The notes: generated by a model from the sequence alone, not told the origin. Shown: positions 1 to 9,870, counted from the first letter of the stretch. The stretch: 64,000 bases of DNA from Tritrichomonas musculus (GCA_039105265.1 JAPFFF010000003.1:1922001-1986000); one strand, 5' to 3'. A program made the numbers and translations.

Positions 1-46
1 GAATGGAGAAGAACATGCAGACCCTCAATCTGACGGTTTTGAGTAA
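1..46 (+). CDS. 3' end of an upstream gene (partial)
   Basis: The frame starting at base 2 is open from the window edge to a TAA at 44-46 and ends in an acidic, polar tail (GEEHADPQSDGFE). The stop is followed by A, giving TAAA, which matches the UAAA-type polyadenylation signal known to overlap stop codons in Trichomonas. Only about 14 codons are visible, so the product cannot be named and the call rests on frame openness and the stop context. Confidence 0.35.
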   Translation, partial: NGEEHADPQSDGFE

Positions 47-300
47 ATTTAGTTTTATGCCTTTAATTGTCTTGTATATTTTTTTTTCCCTGTTTTTTAC
101 ATTATTAATGTAACTTTGTCAACCTAATTTCTTCAGAAAGCGTAATATTTCAAAAAATAAAACGTTATATTCAATTGAAAAACTAGTTAAGTTATAACTT
201 TTTTATTAACCTAATATAATAGAAAAAGAATTTCAAGAGTAAAATTGAACAGCTTCATGAAAAGATCAAACATGGAATTCATTAATAATAAATAATGAAT
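47..300. other. AT-rich intergenic spacer
   Basis: This is a non-coding spacer between the end of the upstream gene and the end of the Borealin-like gene on the opposite strand, so it should hold two convergent 3' ends. It contains T-runs near 80-90. I see no RNA gene or repeat in it. Confidence 0.5.
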
Positions 301-825
301 TTAGAAGAGTTTCTTGGCTACTTGATGTGTTGGCGTCCTTGGGGTTGGTCTATTTGTTCGAACTGGTGAGCCTATTTTTGATTGTGACTTAGGACTTCCA
401 ATGGCCTTTGTTCTTGTAGGCGTTCGGATATTATTGTTACTATTGTTTTTGGTTGGTGTTCTTGGAACTGGCGGGAGCCCAGCTGCTTGATGTTTTAACA
501 AATCAGAAAGAGACATAACCTGTGTTAATGGTAGGTTCTTTTTTCCTTTCTTTGGGCTACCTATTTTTTGTGATTTTGACATTGTTTGTACATTTGGGGC
601 AAAATATGCCGCTGCAGCTTGAATGTCGCCATTAAAATTTTGAACAAGAGCTTTTAATGGCATTTGGCGTACGCAATCAGGGATTGATCCAAGTATGAGT
701 CCTAATGCATTAAGCATATTATCAGATGTATTTTCAGCATTGGATATAATCATCTTGCACCTTTTTTCTACTTCTTGATCAAATTCAACAATTAATGAGT
801 TAGCTTCACGGTCACCGTCATTCAT
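301..825 (-). CDS. Borealin/Nbl1-like chromosomal passenger protein
   Basis: The product has 174 residues and starts at an ATG. Residues about 10-70 (SLIVEFDQEVEKRCKMI... then a Pro-containing LP/MPLKALVQ segment and an Ala-rich end) follow the pattern of the Nbl1/Borealin N-terminal helix, which in animals and yeast reads FLxDFDxEVExRxxxI and bundles with INCENP and Survivin. Borealin targets Aurora B to centromeres and the spindle midzone. The C-terminal half (about 85-174) is basic and disordered, with clustered proline-directed sites (GSPK twice, GSPV, several TPT/TPR) that suit Cdk phosphorylation. It is shorter than human Borealin (280 residues) and lacks an obvious C-terminal dimerisation domain, more like yeast Nbl1. 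Divergent from the VPS9 gene, 137 bp apart. The family call is pattern recognition without a profile search. Confidence 0.55.
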   Translation of the reverse strand: MNDGDREANSLIVEFDQEVEKRCKMIISNAENTSDNMLNALGLILGSIPDCVRQMPLKALVQNFNGDIQAAAAYFAPNVQTMSKSQKIGSPKKGKKNLPLTQVMSLSDLLKHQAAGLPPVPRTPTKNNSNNNIRTPTRTKAIGSPKSQSKIGSPVRTNRPTPRTPTHQVAKKLF

Positions 826-905
826 TTGTTCAAAAAATTATGCTCTTAACGTACAAAGTAAATTTTTTTCTCTAGAAAATTTTCAAAAAAAAAAAAAAAA
901 AGCAT

Positions 906-915
906 TCAAAAAGTT
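906..915 (+). promoter_or_regulatory. Recurrent TYAAAAAGTT promoter-like motif
   Basis: TCAAAAAGTT lies 48 bp before the ATG of the VPS9 gene, inside the short divergent spacer. The same motif recurs before several other genes here. Function is inferred from position only. Confidence 0.3.
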
Positions 916-962
916 ATCTTTTTACTACATGATATGTGATGTTAAAAAAATATCAAAATTAA

Positions 963-3590
963 ATGAAAAGCAATATTTATCAAAAAATTGTTTCTACTGT
1001 TCGATATCGAATTTTATCTCTTGAGGAAGAAGTTGATATTCTTGACGAAGAAACATTGTTAATTTCGCATGTTCCTGGTACAACCGAAATTGATCAAAAA
1101 AAATTAATATTATTAAGAAATGTAAAATCTGTTCTTCACGATACTCTTTTATCTTATTACATTAATTTTACATCACTTTGCCCATCATCAACAACATCAA
1201 TTTCAGAAGCGACGAAATTCCACATTCAAGTCTTAAAGCTCAAAGAAATGGAAATACTTATAAGCGAGCTTTTTGGACAACAATCAGCGTTAAATACATT
1301 TGTTGGGCATGATTATAACAAATACTCTCGTGATTTCTGTGTCCCTGATGATATGAAACTTAGATTACTTTCACAAGTTTTTCCATTTGAATTTGAATTT
1401 GACTTACTTTCTGATTCTTCTTTTTTTGAATTTCTTTTAAAAATAGTCAACGAATACCAAGTTGAAAATCATGAAGAGTTAATAAAACAACTCTTTGAGC
1501 GAATTTCAATTCAGAAACCAAAAAGCTTCATTTATTTCTTTACTGCTGATAGTCCTCTTTATTTTTGTTTAGCAGAACATTTTTTATCATCTTTTGTACA
1601 TAATCAAATGTTGCATTTTGAATGGGACCCTCTTGAAAATTTCTCAATTTATCAAAAATGTCGTTTGATTGCTACGCAAGGACCTTTGTCATGTTCAATC
1701 AAGCCAAGCTTAATTGAGTTATTAAAATCTGCTCAAGGAAACAACAAAATTCTTGAAATTATTAAAAGTACGCATAGCACTAATTTGCGTTCAAATCGTT
1801 CATTCTATTGTCGACCTTTCATTTCCAGATTTAACACAAAAATTTGGAATTTTTATAATAATAAAACGTCTAATATAACAAATTCTGATTTCAGTGAAAA
1901 TTATAATGATAATTCCAAAGATTATAATAATGATGACGATGATTATATGAATTCTAGTAATTTCAATAATAATAATTTTAAAGGCAATGGTAGTAGCAAT
2001 AATTATAGCAAACCAAATAAAAGTGATTATAATGCTAATAAAAATATAGATGATAATGGCAATAATAATGATAACAGTAATAATGATAACAGTAATAATG
2101 ATAACAGTAATAATGATAACAGTAATAATGATAACAGTAATAATGATAACAGTAATAATGATAACAGTAATAATGATAACAGTAATAATGATAACAGTAA
2201 TAATGATAACAGTAATAATAGTAGCAATAATAATAATAATATCTCCCACAATAGACAATTTGAAGAAGAATTTATTAAAAAATCAAGTTCACAGAGTTCC
2301 ATTTGTAGTGAAATTGAAGAAGAAGTTGTAAAAATCAGACGTGAAAAAGAGCATTTTAATTATGAGCTCCCTCAACTATGGCACGTTTCACTTGATCTTA
2401 AGCGCCTGAGTCTCCAAACATCGCCATCTTTTGTTCTCTGTGTTCTCTCTAACTCACTTATTTGGCTGACAAATGCAATTACAATTGATGGAAATTTTGT
2501 TGGTGCTGATGAAATCCTTGAATTTTTTGTTTTTGCATTAGCTCTCTCAGAACCAAAACATCTTCCAGCTCTTTGCGTCTTTACTGAGCGATTTCTGGAC
2601 AGAGGATTAAAAGATGAAACAAAATTTTCTTATTTATTAACACAATTAAGTGGAGCTTTGACTTTTATACAACAACAATTACTTCGAGTTCCTCCATTCC
2701 TTATTTTTCCATTCAAAAAGCCAATGGAGAGACTTCGTGGCAGAATGAGAAGAGTCGAATCTGATATTGTAATGAGAGGTTTTAGAATATTTGCAATTCC
2801 AACGTTTCGTAAAGAAAAGGATGAACTTTTTCCAGCCCTTCTTCAATATACAGGAAATGAAGATGATGTTGCTATTTGCTCGGCTTTTAGTTTTTCAGTA
2901 AATTCTGATGAAGAAGGTAAATCTTTAATGAATGATCCAAAAGTTCAAGTTTTCCCTTTAAATATGCCTTATTTCGAGGTAATTCCAACTATTTATGGAT
3001 CCTTTTTGCAGCTGACTGATGAGTATATCTGCAGATTCCAGATGATTCAAATTGATAATGGAAACGTTGATGATACAATTGAAGCCATAAACGCTATTTC
3101 AATAATCATGAAGCTTCTTCCAAAAGGGAATAATTATTTCAATGGGAATCACATAATGAAACTTGGTGATTTGAGTGTTTGTTTTGAGATTGTTAATCGA
3201 AAATGGGAATCGAGAATGAATAAGAATTTTGCACGTTACAGTTGCCAAAGCCAAATAATTGATAATGATGAAACTGTATCATCGCCACCCTCTTCAAAGA
3301 ATCGCAATAAAAAGAAGAAGAAAAATAAAAATAGTGAAGCTGATATTGAAAAAGTAGATGATGTAGGTTCAAATAGAAAATTTGTTATTGACAAGATAAT
3401 GACCCAAAAATTAATGTTACTCGTCGCCGAAATGCAAAAATCTCTTGCTGTAATTAAAAATCTTCCCCCTAGGTTTATTATTGATGGTGTTTTGAATTCC
3501 TGGACATGGGAAATTATTAGAGAAATGTTTCATTTAGACAATAACGATATAATTACTACCAATATGTTTGATGAATTAGTACCTAAGTAA
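963..3590 (+). CDS. VPS9-domain protein, probable Rab5-type GEF
   Basis: The product has 875 residues from an ATG 137 bp after the divergent Borealin-like start. The C-terminal half contains a VPS9 signature around residues 470-600: GADEILEFFVFALALSEP, then ERFLDRG and YLLTQLSGALTFI. This matches the GADDLLP...hhYFhxxLxxALxFI core of Rabex-5, RIN and Vps9. VPS9 domains catalyse GDP/GTP exchange on Rab5-class GTPases at early endosomes. The N-terminal ~300 residues are predicted helical and match nothing I recognise. Residues about 300-430 are an Asn/Asp/Ser-rich insert containing ten DNSNN repeats. A Lys-rich patch lies near residues 785-800. The stop codon is TAA followed by A, and a 15-T run follows 30 bp downstream. 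The VPS9 call is fairly secure; the exact Rab partner is not. Confidence 0.7.
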   Translation: MKSNIYQKIVSTVRYRILSLEEEVDILDEETLLISHVPGTTEIDQKKLILLRNVKSVLHDTLLSYYINFTSLCPSSTTSISEATKFHIQVLKLKEMEILISELFGQQSALNTFVGHDYNKYSRDFCVPDDMKLRLLSQVFPFEFEFDLLSDSSFFEFLLKIVNEYQVENHEELIKQLFERISIQKPKSFIYFFTADSPLYFCLAEHFLSSFVHNQMLHFEWDPLENFSIYQKCRLIATQGPLSCSIKPSLIELLKSAQGNNKILEIIKSTHSTNLRSNRSFYCRPFISRFNTKIWNFYNNKTSNITNSDFSENYNDNSKDYNNDDDDYMNSSNFNNNNFKGNGSSNNYSKPNKSDYNANKNIDDNGNNNDNSNNDNSNNDNSNNDNSNNDNSNNDNSNNDNSNNDNSNNDNSNNDNSNNSSNNNNNISHNRQFEEEFIKKSSSQSSICSEIEEEVVKIRREKEHFNYELPQLWHVSLDLKRLSLQTSPSFVLCVLSNSLIWLTNAITIDGNFVGADEILEFFVFALALSEPKHLPALCVFTERFLDRGLKDETKFSYLLTQLSGALTFIQQQLLRVPPFLIFPFKKPMERLRGRMRRVESDIVMRGFRIFAIPTFRKEKDELFPALLQYTGNEDDVAICSAFSFSVNSDEEGKSLMNDPKVQVFPLNMPYFEVIPTIYGSFLQLTDEYICRFQMIQIDNGNVDDTIEAINAISIIMKLLPKGNNYFNGNHIMKLGDLSVCFEIVNRKWESRMNKNFARYSCQSQIIDNDETVSSPPSSKNRNKKKKKNKNSEADIEKVDDVGSNRKFVIDKIMTQKLMLLVAEMQKSLAVIKNLPPRFIIDGVLNSWTWEIIREMFHLDNNDIITTNMFDELVPK
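2071..2220 (+). repeat. Ten-copy 15-bp tandem repeat inside the VPS9 gene
   Basis: The unit ATAACAGTAATAATG is repeated ten times head to tail; only the last base of the last copy differs. In frame it encodes DNSNN ten times. The length is a multiple of three, so copy-number change keeps the gene open. Near-perfect identity implies recent expansion. Confidence 0.95.
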
Positions 3591-3679
3591 ATTGTTTGTA
3601 ACAGTTCGGTATTTTCTTCTTTTTTTTTTTTTTTATACGTTTTGTATTCAAAAATTGAAAATAAAAACAAAGAAAAAAA

Positions 3680-5098
3680 ATGAAATCTAATGCAAAACTC
3701 AAAAAAAATTGTCAGGAACTAATCAATAAATTTAATAAATCGAAATCTGATTTGCCACCAATAATCAATGAACTATGCGAGTATATCCCTGAATTCACAA
3801 AACTGATCATCTCGGAAATTTTTCAAAAGATCATTAATTATCTATCAATGGGAAATGTACCTGAAGAGATAATTGGATGTATCTTCGATATGATTCTCAA
3901 AATGCTTGAAAAAGTTGACGCTTCCAACCCTGAAACTGATCCATACCCAACAATTTTTTCAGATCCTGAATTTTTAACTGGTTTGTTTATGCATACAGGT
4001 CTTAATGAAGATGATAAATTTGATCACCGAGTTATTGATATAATTTATCATTTGTTTTTGAAAGGCCCAGAAAAAATGATCAGCTTTCTGGCAACTTCAA
4101 AAGCATCAGTAGATCCATTAATGAAAGGATTAACAAGAAAAGGAATAAGAGATGATAAAGCAGCTAACTTATTTAATCAAATATTTGTTTGTCACCCTTC
4201 AATTTCAAATCTATTAATTGAAGATGTTATTCCATTAATCAGAAAGTTTCCACCAGGGCTTGTTATTGATCTAATGATTCGGTCACCTCAAATTAAATCA
4301 ACAATGACTGAAGAAGAATTCAAGCAATGGCTTCTTGATCAAGAAACTTTTACGTTATCAGATGTTCATCAAGTTTTCATTTTATATAGTTCTTTATGGC
4401 AAGATTCTCTAACTTCTATTTTAATTTTGCGATCAAGGCCATCTGAAAAATTATACTTTATTAAATGGATTCATGATATGCCAAGTTTAGAAATTGAAAT
4501 CTCAGAAGAATTAACAAAAGAGGCAGTTATGCAAATAGTAAATCCTAAATATGAATTTCAAATTATTATCGATGAAACCTCAAACCCCAAAGAAATTGAT
4601 ACGCGTAACTTATATCTATTTCCACGACTTTTTGTTTTATCTCTTTCAAATCCTGCACATGTTGAGCAATCAGACTTTCCAAAATTGTACGAATTGTTAT
4701 TCGAAAAAAATGATTATGTTGCAGCTGCTGCTATTCAAGTTGTTACGTTATGGATTGTGAAATATAATTTTATAGTTGACTACAGAATAACATACCGAGT
4801 TGCCGAGATTGTTGAACTCATAAAGCCAAGTCCATTGAGGACTTTATATCAAATTTTAATTCATTTTATTGGAACTCAAAATAAAGTTCCAGAAATGATT
4901 TTAAGAACAGACCCTGCAATGCGTTACAATCCTCAGAATGCTAAAAAAGCAAAAGTTCAATCTTGGGAATTTCCAAACTTTTCATTTATATTTGATAATG
5001 TTCCATCATATGACAAATATGATCAAAATAAAATGCTTATGCTACTTGGTGATATTTCTCAATATCTTGGACTAATAGAAGAAGAAGATGGTGAATGA
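3680..5098 (+). CDS. Unrecognised helical-solenoid protein
   Basis: This 472-residue protein starts at an ATG 90 bp after the VPS9 gene, on the same strand. It is made of alternating amphipathic helices separated by short polar turns, with recurring patterns such as LLIEDVIPLIRKFPPGLVIDL, as in armadillo/HEAT-type solenoids. The tail is acidic (EEEDGE). There is no signal peptide or membrane segment, and I see no catalytic motif. It may be a scaffold or adaptor; I do not recognise the family. It ends in overlapping TGA/TAA stops. Confidence 0.6.
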   Translation: MKSNAKLKKNCQELINKFNKSKSDLPPIINELCEYIPEFTKLIISEIFQKIINYLSMGNVPEEIIGCIFDMILKMLEKVDASNPETDPYPTIFSDPEFLTGLFMHTGLNEDDKFDHRVIDIIYHLFLKGPEKMISFLATSKASVDPLMKGLTRKGIRDDKAANLFNQIFVCHPSISNLLIEDVIPLIRKFPPGLVIDLMIRSPQIKSTMTEEEFKQWLLDQETFTLSDVHQVFILYSSLWQDSLTSILILRSRPSEKLYFIKWIHDMPSLEIEISEELTKEAVMQIVNPKYEFQIIIDETSNPKEIDTRNLYLFPRLFVLSLSNPAHVEQSDFPKLYELLFEKNDYVAAAAIQVVTLWIVKYNFIVDYRITYRVAEIVELIKPSPLRTLYQILIHFIGTQNKVPEMILRTDPAMRYNPQNAKKAKVQSWEFPNFSFIFDNVPSYDKYDQNKMLMLLGDISQYLGLIEEEDGE

Positions 5099-5479
5099 AA
5101 TAATTGATATATTATTTAACTTTGCTCATTTAATTTAGTTTTGTTTATTTTGTTTATTAAAATAAATGATATTTAAATATCAACATTTATTCAAAATAGC
5201 AAGAAAAATTATCTAACTATTGGTTTCATTTGTTTTGATACAATGTCAAATATATATATTATAAATCTGTTGTAATAATTGATTTTTTTAAGATTTGTTA
5301 CAAATTTTTATTTTAAATTATAGATAAAAATTTTAATATTAATATTTCAAGCAAAACAGCAAATGATCATTTCTTAAAAATGATGCTTTTTAAATAATAA
5401 GATTATAAGAATATGATCATAATACTCGAATAGCCATATATTATTTATAAATATAATTATAAAAATCATTAAACAGAAA
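5099..5479. other. AT-rich spacer before tRNA-Leu
   Basis: About 380 bp of AT-rich, non-coding sequence. It should contain the 3' end of the solenoid gene and the upstream flank of the tRNA. I see no repeat or other RNA gene. Confidence 0.5.
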
Positions 5480-5559
5480 GGTCATTTGGCCGAGCGGTCT
5501 AAGGCGCTAGTTTTAGGCACTAGTCCGAAAGGGCGCGGGTTCGAACCCCGCAGTGACCA
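5480..5559 (+). tRNA. tRNA-Leu(TAG)
   Basis: A complete cloverleaf can be drawn. The acceptor stem GGTCATT pairs with AGTGACC (one G-T). There is a D-arm, and an anticodon stem CTAGT/ACTAG with loop TTTAGGC giving anticodon TAG, which decodes CUA leucine codons. The long type-II variable arm is expected for leucine. The T-arm is GCGGG-TTCGAAC-CCCGC. The discriminator is A and CCA is not encoded. There is no intron. Confidence 0.95.
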
Positions 5560-5563
5560 TAAA

Positions 5564-5570
5564 TTTTTTT
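5564..5570 (+). terminator. RNA polymerase III T-run terminator
   Basis: A seven-T run starts 5 bp after the end of tRNA-Leu, the usual Pol III termination signal. Confidence 0.8.
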
Positions 5571-5743
5571 AACAAAATTTTAGTAAAAAGGTTTTCAAAT
5601 TTAAATTTGAGTATAATAATAATTTTATATATTAATATTAACTTGCTAATGAGTATTGTTGATCAACAAATATTGTTAAGTTTTTATAATGAGACAAAAA
5701 TAATATTGAAAAATAAGACAGAAATGAGTATTTAATAACACAA

Positions 5744-7039
5744 TTACAAATCAATTCGCTTATAAAACAACACATAAGGTGAAGAAGAAAGAATTTTTTC
5801 TTCTTTTACTTTGAAAATACAAACATCATCTGTTTTATACCAATCGCCAGATGCATCCAACACATAAGCATTGAAGTGACCATGATTAATTAATCTCCCT
5901 TCATGTACAACCATGGCATAAAGTTGATATTTAATATTATTTGAGTTATTTTCATCATCTGTTTCATCAGAAATGGATTCGCTATCAGAACTCGTACTAC
6001 TTTCTGTATGAATTGTTAAAATTTTCTGAAATTCAAAAAAATCTTCTAGTTTCTTTAAACTATTGTTGAATCTCATAAGTGTCAAAATTAAAACAAGAGG
6101 AAACTGGTTAACTTGCTTTGACATCGTCAAGCAAGCTTCTTTTCCGCAATTTTCGCATTTCCCTTCAATTTCTTGAGATTGAAATGAAAGGATATCATTT
6201 ACTGCTGTTTCAGCATCAGGATACTCAAGTATTGGAATATTGATATCTGTGAACTTTGACGATTTATAAGTAGTAAGGCCGCATTCGCTACATGATATAG
6301 AAATTGATGAATATCCGCAAAAAAAGTTTGAAATCATTGTGTCAATTTTGCTTGTTGAATGTTGTGTATTGCCATTAAATGTGGGAGTACTACTTATAAC
6401 TAAGCTTTGTTGATTTGATGAATCTGGAATTGAATCAGATGGAGATGAGGGTAAAGAAACTGATGATGATGAATTACTTGAAAACGATAAAGACGATGAA
6501 TTTGATAATGAGTGAGTATTTCCGAGAGCAGCTCGGCATTCATTGTCAAATTTATCCAAAATGTTTAAAAGAAACTCATGAGCATCCTGTTGAACAGGTA
6601 ATTTGTACATTTCACTAATTAAATGACAGTCTGATAAAAGCCAATCAGGGCATATTGACTTCTTTTCAGCCAGTAAGGAAAACATGTGGGCAAAAGAATC
6701 TAAAAAGAATGCACTGTCGCTATTTTTTTCATACATAACATTTGGCATTGACAAGCAAAATTGTTGAAAGCCTGGCGTGTAAGCAAGACACTGAATAACT
6801 GAATTCATATAACAATTGTAGCCTATGTTAATAAGCCCACTAGGTGGTTTATTAGTAATTCCTTGTTGAAAGTAAGAAACAGCTTTTTCATATGAAAAAT
6901 AATCATCAGGTAAATACGAGTTTGAATAAAATTTTATTTCAGATTGAGGTCGTTGAGATATTTTTTGTGTGCATTCGTTCATTGACATATCAATGCATAC
7001 ACCTTTGGCCAAGGCATTCGGTATTTCGCACTGGGCCAT
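5744..7039 (-). CDS. Ubiquitin-specific protease (peptidase C19)
   Basis: The product is a compact 431-residue USP that removes ubiquitin from substrates. The Cys box is GLINIGYNCYMN with catalytic Cys76. It is followed by QQDAHEFLLNILD. Two CxxC pairs (CSEC near residue 251 and CENC near 290) form the usual zinc site in the fingers. The His box is NHGHFNAYV with catalytic His388 (Phe where most USPs have Tyr), then GDWYKTDDVCIFKV. The Ser-rich insert at about residues 175-220 replaces part of the fingers region and is probably a disordered loop. The size fits the short USP17/36/42 group. The ATG start sits about 40 bp downstream of a promoter-like GAAAAAGTT. It is convergent with tRNA-Leu. 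Confidence 0.85.
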   Translation of the reverse strand: MAQCEIPNALAKGVCIDMSMNECTQKISQRPQSEIKFYSNSYLPDDYFSYEKAVSYFQQGITNKPPSGLINIGYNCYMNSVIQCLAYTPGFQQFCLSMPNVMYEKNSDSAFFLDSFAHMFSLLAEKKSICPDWLLSDCHLISEMYKLPVQQDAHEFLLNILDKFDNECRAALGNTHSLSNSSSLSFSSNSSSSVSLPSSPSDSIPDSSNQQSLVISSTPTFNGNTQHSTSKIDTMISNFFCGYSSISISCSECGLTTYKSSKFTDINIPILEYPDAETAVNDILSFQSQEIEGKCENCGKEACLTMSKQVNQFPLVLILTLMRFNNSLKKLEDFFEFQKILTIHTESSTSSDSESISDETDDENNSNNIKYQLYAMVVHEGRLINHGHFNAYVLDASGDWYKTDDVCIFKVKEEKILSSSPYVLFYKRIDL

Positions 7040-7619
7040 TGAAACAAAAGAGATTGTTAGTCAGTAGGCGATAAATTCCAACTTTTTCTATGAATTCCAA
7101 TTATTTTGATAATTTTCAATTCAATGGCAGTTTAGATTTAATTTCAATTGATATTATTCTTCGAATGTTATATCAAAAAAACAAACTATTTTGATTTTAA
7201 TTTTCTATTTTTGAGAAATAACTAATAAAAATATATTTCCAAAATAAAAATAAAAAAACTATTTTCGAATATACTATTTGTAAATTATCTTTATCATATA
7301 AATTTTTAAAATAAAAATTATATTAATTTTTAAAATAAAAATCAATTTATTCTCTATTAAAATATATATATTATAGTATTATTATTAATTTACTGAGATA
7401 ATTCTACTAAAGTAAAAGTAAATTAAATTTGAATGTAATTCAAAGATATTGAAATATGGTCAATCTCTTTTATTGACTTTATGAATACGATTTCCCCTTC
7501 AAAAAATAGCATTTAAACTAGAATCAAAAACGATAAATCACCTATTTCAATTTTATTGAAAGCATATTGGTAAATGAAATGAATATTGAATTATCGCAAA
7601 CTCATTGAGATTGTGTAAA
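7040..7619. other. AT-rich spacer upstream of the USP gene
   Basis: Non-coding and strongly AT-rich. On the minus strand, AGAAAAAGTT (7080-7089) lies 41 bp upstream of the USP start codon. The rest is featureless up to the mariner remnant; I could not identify that element's 5' terminal inverted repeat here. Confidence 0.45.
7080..7089 (-). promoter_or_regulatory. Promoter-like AGAAAAAGTT motif
   Basis: The minus-strand motif lies about 41 bp before the USP start codon, at the same spacing as similar motifs at other genes in the window. Its role is inferred. Confidence 0.28.
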
Positions 7620-7622
7620 ATA

Positions 7623-8183
7623 CGGTTATGTGATACATTGTTGCTACCTTAGAAAGCTAAATGGTGATCAAATCCTAGCTGAAATGCAATTAGCGTATGG
7701 ACCACAAGCACCAGGAAGGGCGACAATATTAGGTGGCTGGAAAAGTTCTATGAGGGTAAAAAAAACATAAAAGATGAACAACGTCCAGGTAGACCTCCAA
7801 TAATTGAATACCAGACCGCAATACTAGAATCCTTAGAAGATGAGCCTTACAAATCTACACATCGATTAGAGGAATTGGCAGGGATAAATCAAAGCACCAT
7901 ATGGAATATATTGACCAAGCAGTTACATTATGAATTGCACATTTGCAAGTGGGTCCCTTATCCCATAAATGCAGAAATAAGGATGAAAAGAGTTGAAATG
8001 GCGAAAATAATGCTCCATGATTTGAGCAGTGAAGAAAATAATTGGAAAGGCATTGCGACTGGTGATGAATCATGGTTCTTGTGGTCCTACGAGAACGACC
8101 AAATATGGCTTCAACATGGATCAAAACGTCCTCAAATACCTAAGCCTACAATTGGCATGATAGTATTGAACGAATCTAATTGA
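7623..8183 (+). mobile_element. Truncated mariner-family transposase remnant
   Basis: Conceptual reading gives mariner landmarks in order: an N-terminal helix-turn-helix segment (LNGDQILAEMQLAYGPQAPG), then in the next frame RWLEKFYEGKKNIKDEQRPG and RPP, a second HTH (ELAGINQSTIWNILTKQL), and the first catalytic block ATGDESWFLWSYENDQ. A frame change occurs near 7725-7735, between the two HTH parts. The coding similarity stops at about 8175, before the second catalytic Asp and the last D/E of the DD34D triad, where GAATGAAT-type satellite begins. This is a dead plain DNA transposon copy. No terminal inverted repeats were identified. The longest open part is 7875-8183. Confidence 0.75.
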
Positions 8184-9870
8184 ATAAATTGAGTGAACGA
8201 ATTGAATGAATAAATGAATTGGTCTTGTTGTGAATGTTATTGAATAAGATTTCTCATTAATGCATTTGACCTCTCTTTCTTGTTGAATTGAGTAAACGAA
8301 TTGAATGATAGTATTGAACAAATTGAATGATAGTATTGACTGTTGTGAATTGAACAAACGAACGAAATGAATCTGTTGACTCCATTTTCTGTTTCATGTT
8401 GTGGTTGTTGATCGAAAACAGAAGGCGACAATTCGCCTTAGTATTTGACCTTATTGTGAATGAACTGAATTGAACAAACGAATAGAATGAATTAAACGAA
8501 CGAATAAATTGAATGAATGAATAATGTCGAATATATTGAACGAATTAACTATACTATTAAACGAACTGAGTTGAATGAACAAATTAACAACACTATTAAA
8601 CGAATTGAATGGAATTGAATGAATGATGTTGAATGAATGGAATTGAACGAATTGACCGGAAGCAATAAGGTTAGAAAAATAGGGTTAAATCTAACCCTCG
8701 TGCTCTTCACCTTAAAGCAATTGACATAAATTGTCCTCTTATTTGACCTTTGTATTTGATTGGTCATTTGTTCACTCCATTTTCTAGGAGCATATTGTGG
8801 TTGTTTAAATGAAAGCAGAGGTGACAAAAATATAGTGACATTTTGGCCTCTTATTTAGAAATGAAACGAGTGAACGGATTGACCTTGTTGTGATATTATT
8901 GAATGAATTGAATGAAACGAATGAAACGAGTGAAAAAATTAAATGAATAAATGAATTGTCCCATTCTTTCTTGTTGTGAATTGAATCTAATTATTGGTAT
9001 TGAATGAACGAGTTGACTGAAATGAATTGAATGAAACGAATGAATTGACCTTTTTGTGAATGTTATTGCAAGTGTTATTGAACGAATTGAATGATAGTAT
9101 TGAACCTAATTATCGATATTTCTAGTTATTGTATTTGGCCTCTTATTTGATTATTTAGAAATTAAATGAATTGAACGAATCGAATTGACTGGAATGAATA
9201 AATGAATTGAAAGCAATAAAGTTAGAAAAATAGAGTTAGATTTAACCCTCGTGCTCTTCACCTTAATGCAATTGACATAAATTGAGTGCTGGTTTTGAAC
9301 GAACGAATGAAACGAATAAATGAATTGAATAATAGTATTGAACAAATAGAATGAACGAAATGAAACGAGTGAATGAATTAAACGAATTGAATGAAACGAG
9401 TGAACGAATTGAATAAATTGAATAAATGAATTGAATAAATGAAACGAGTGAACGAACGAATGAAATGAATAAATAAATTGAATGATATTATTGAATGAAC
9501 ATGGTTGCTGGTTTTAATATAATTGAACAAATTGAATGAATGAATTGAATAAATGAATTGAACGAATAGAATGAATTGTCCCACTCTTTCTTGTTCTGAA
9601 TTGAATCTAATTATTGGTATTGAATGAAACGAATTGACTGGAATAAGGTTAGAAAAATAGGGTTAGATCTAACCTGTAAACCTTAATGCAATTGACATAA
9701 ATTGGCCTCTTATTTAGAAATGGAATTGAATGAATTGACCTTTTTGTGAATTTTATTGCAAGCGTTATTGAATTGAACAGAACGAACGAATGAAATGAAT
9801 AAATGAATTGAACGAATAGAATGAATTGATTGAAACGATCTTGTTGTGAATATTATTGAATGTTGTAATT
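8175..9870. repeat. GAATGAAT/TTGAACGAA-type degenerate satellite with higher-order repeats
   Basis: About 1.7 kb is dominated by permutations of TTGAATGAA, GAACGAATTG and AAATGAATTG, interspersed with longer duplicated blocks. One block (about 73 bp, containing GGTTAGAAAAATAGGGTTA and GCAATTGACATAAATTG) occurs at 8660-8733, 9211-9284 and 9641-9704. Another (CTAATTATTGGTATTGAATG with its flanks) occurs at 8954-9018 and 9568-9634. The short repeats create long antisense reading frames rich in Phe, Ile, His and Ser that are not genes. The array abuts the mariner remnant directly. Confidence 0.85.

Noticed and set aside
2071-2220. CRISPR-like array of regular repeats
   Set aside because: The repeats are contiguous without unique spacers and lie inside a eukaryotic coding region.
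1800-2331. Long hydrophobic Ile/Val/Leu repeat frames on the antisense and shifted frames over the tandem repeat
   Set aside because: They are by-products of the 15-bp repeat, which has no stop in other frames; the + strand frame belongs to a coherent VPS9-domain protein.
8121-9584. Several antisense reading frames of 64-92 codons rich in Phe, Ser, Ile and His
   Set aside because: They follow the GAATGAAT satellite and repeat its translated words; no start context or homology.
8660-9704. Telomere-like GGGTTAG words
   Set aside because: They occur once per higher-order block, not as tandem TTAGGG arrays, so this is not telomeric or interstitial telomere DNA.
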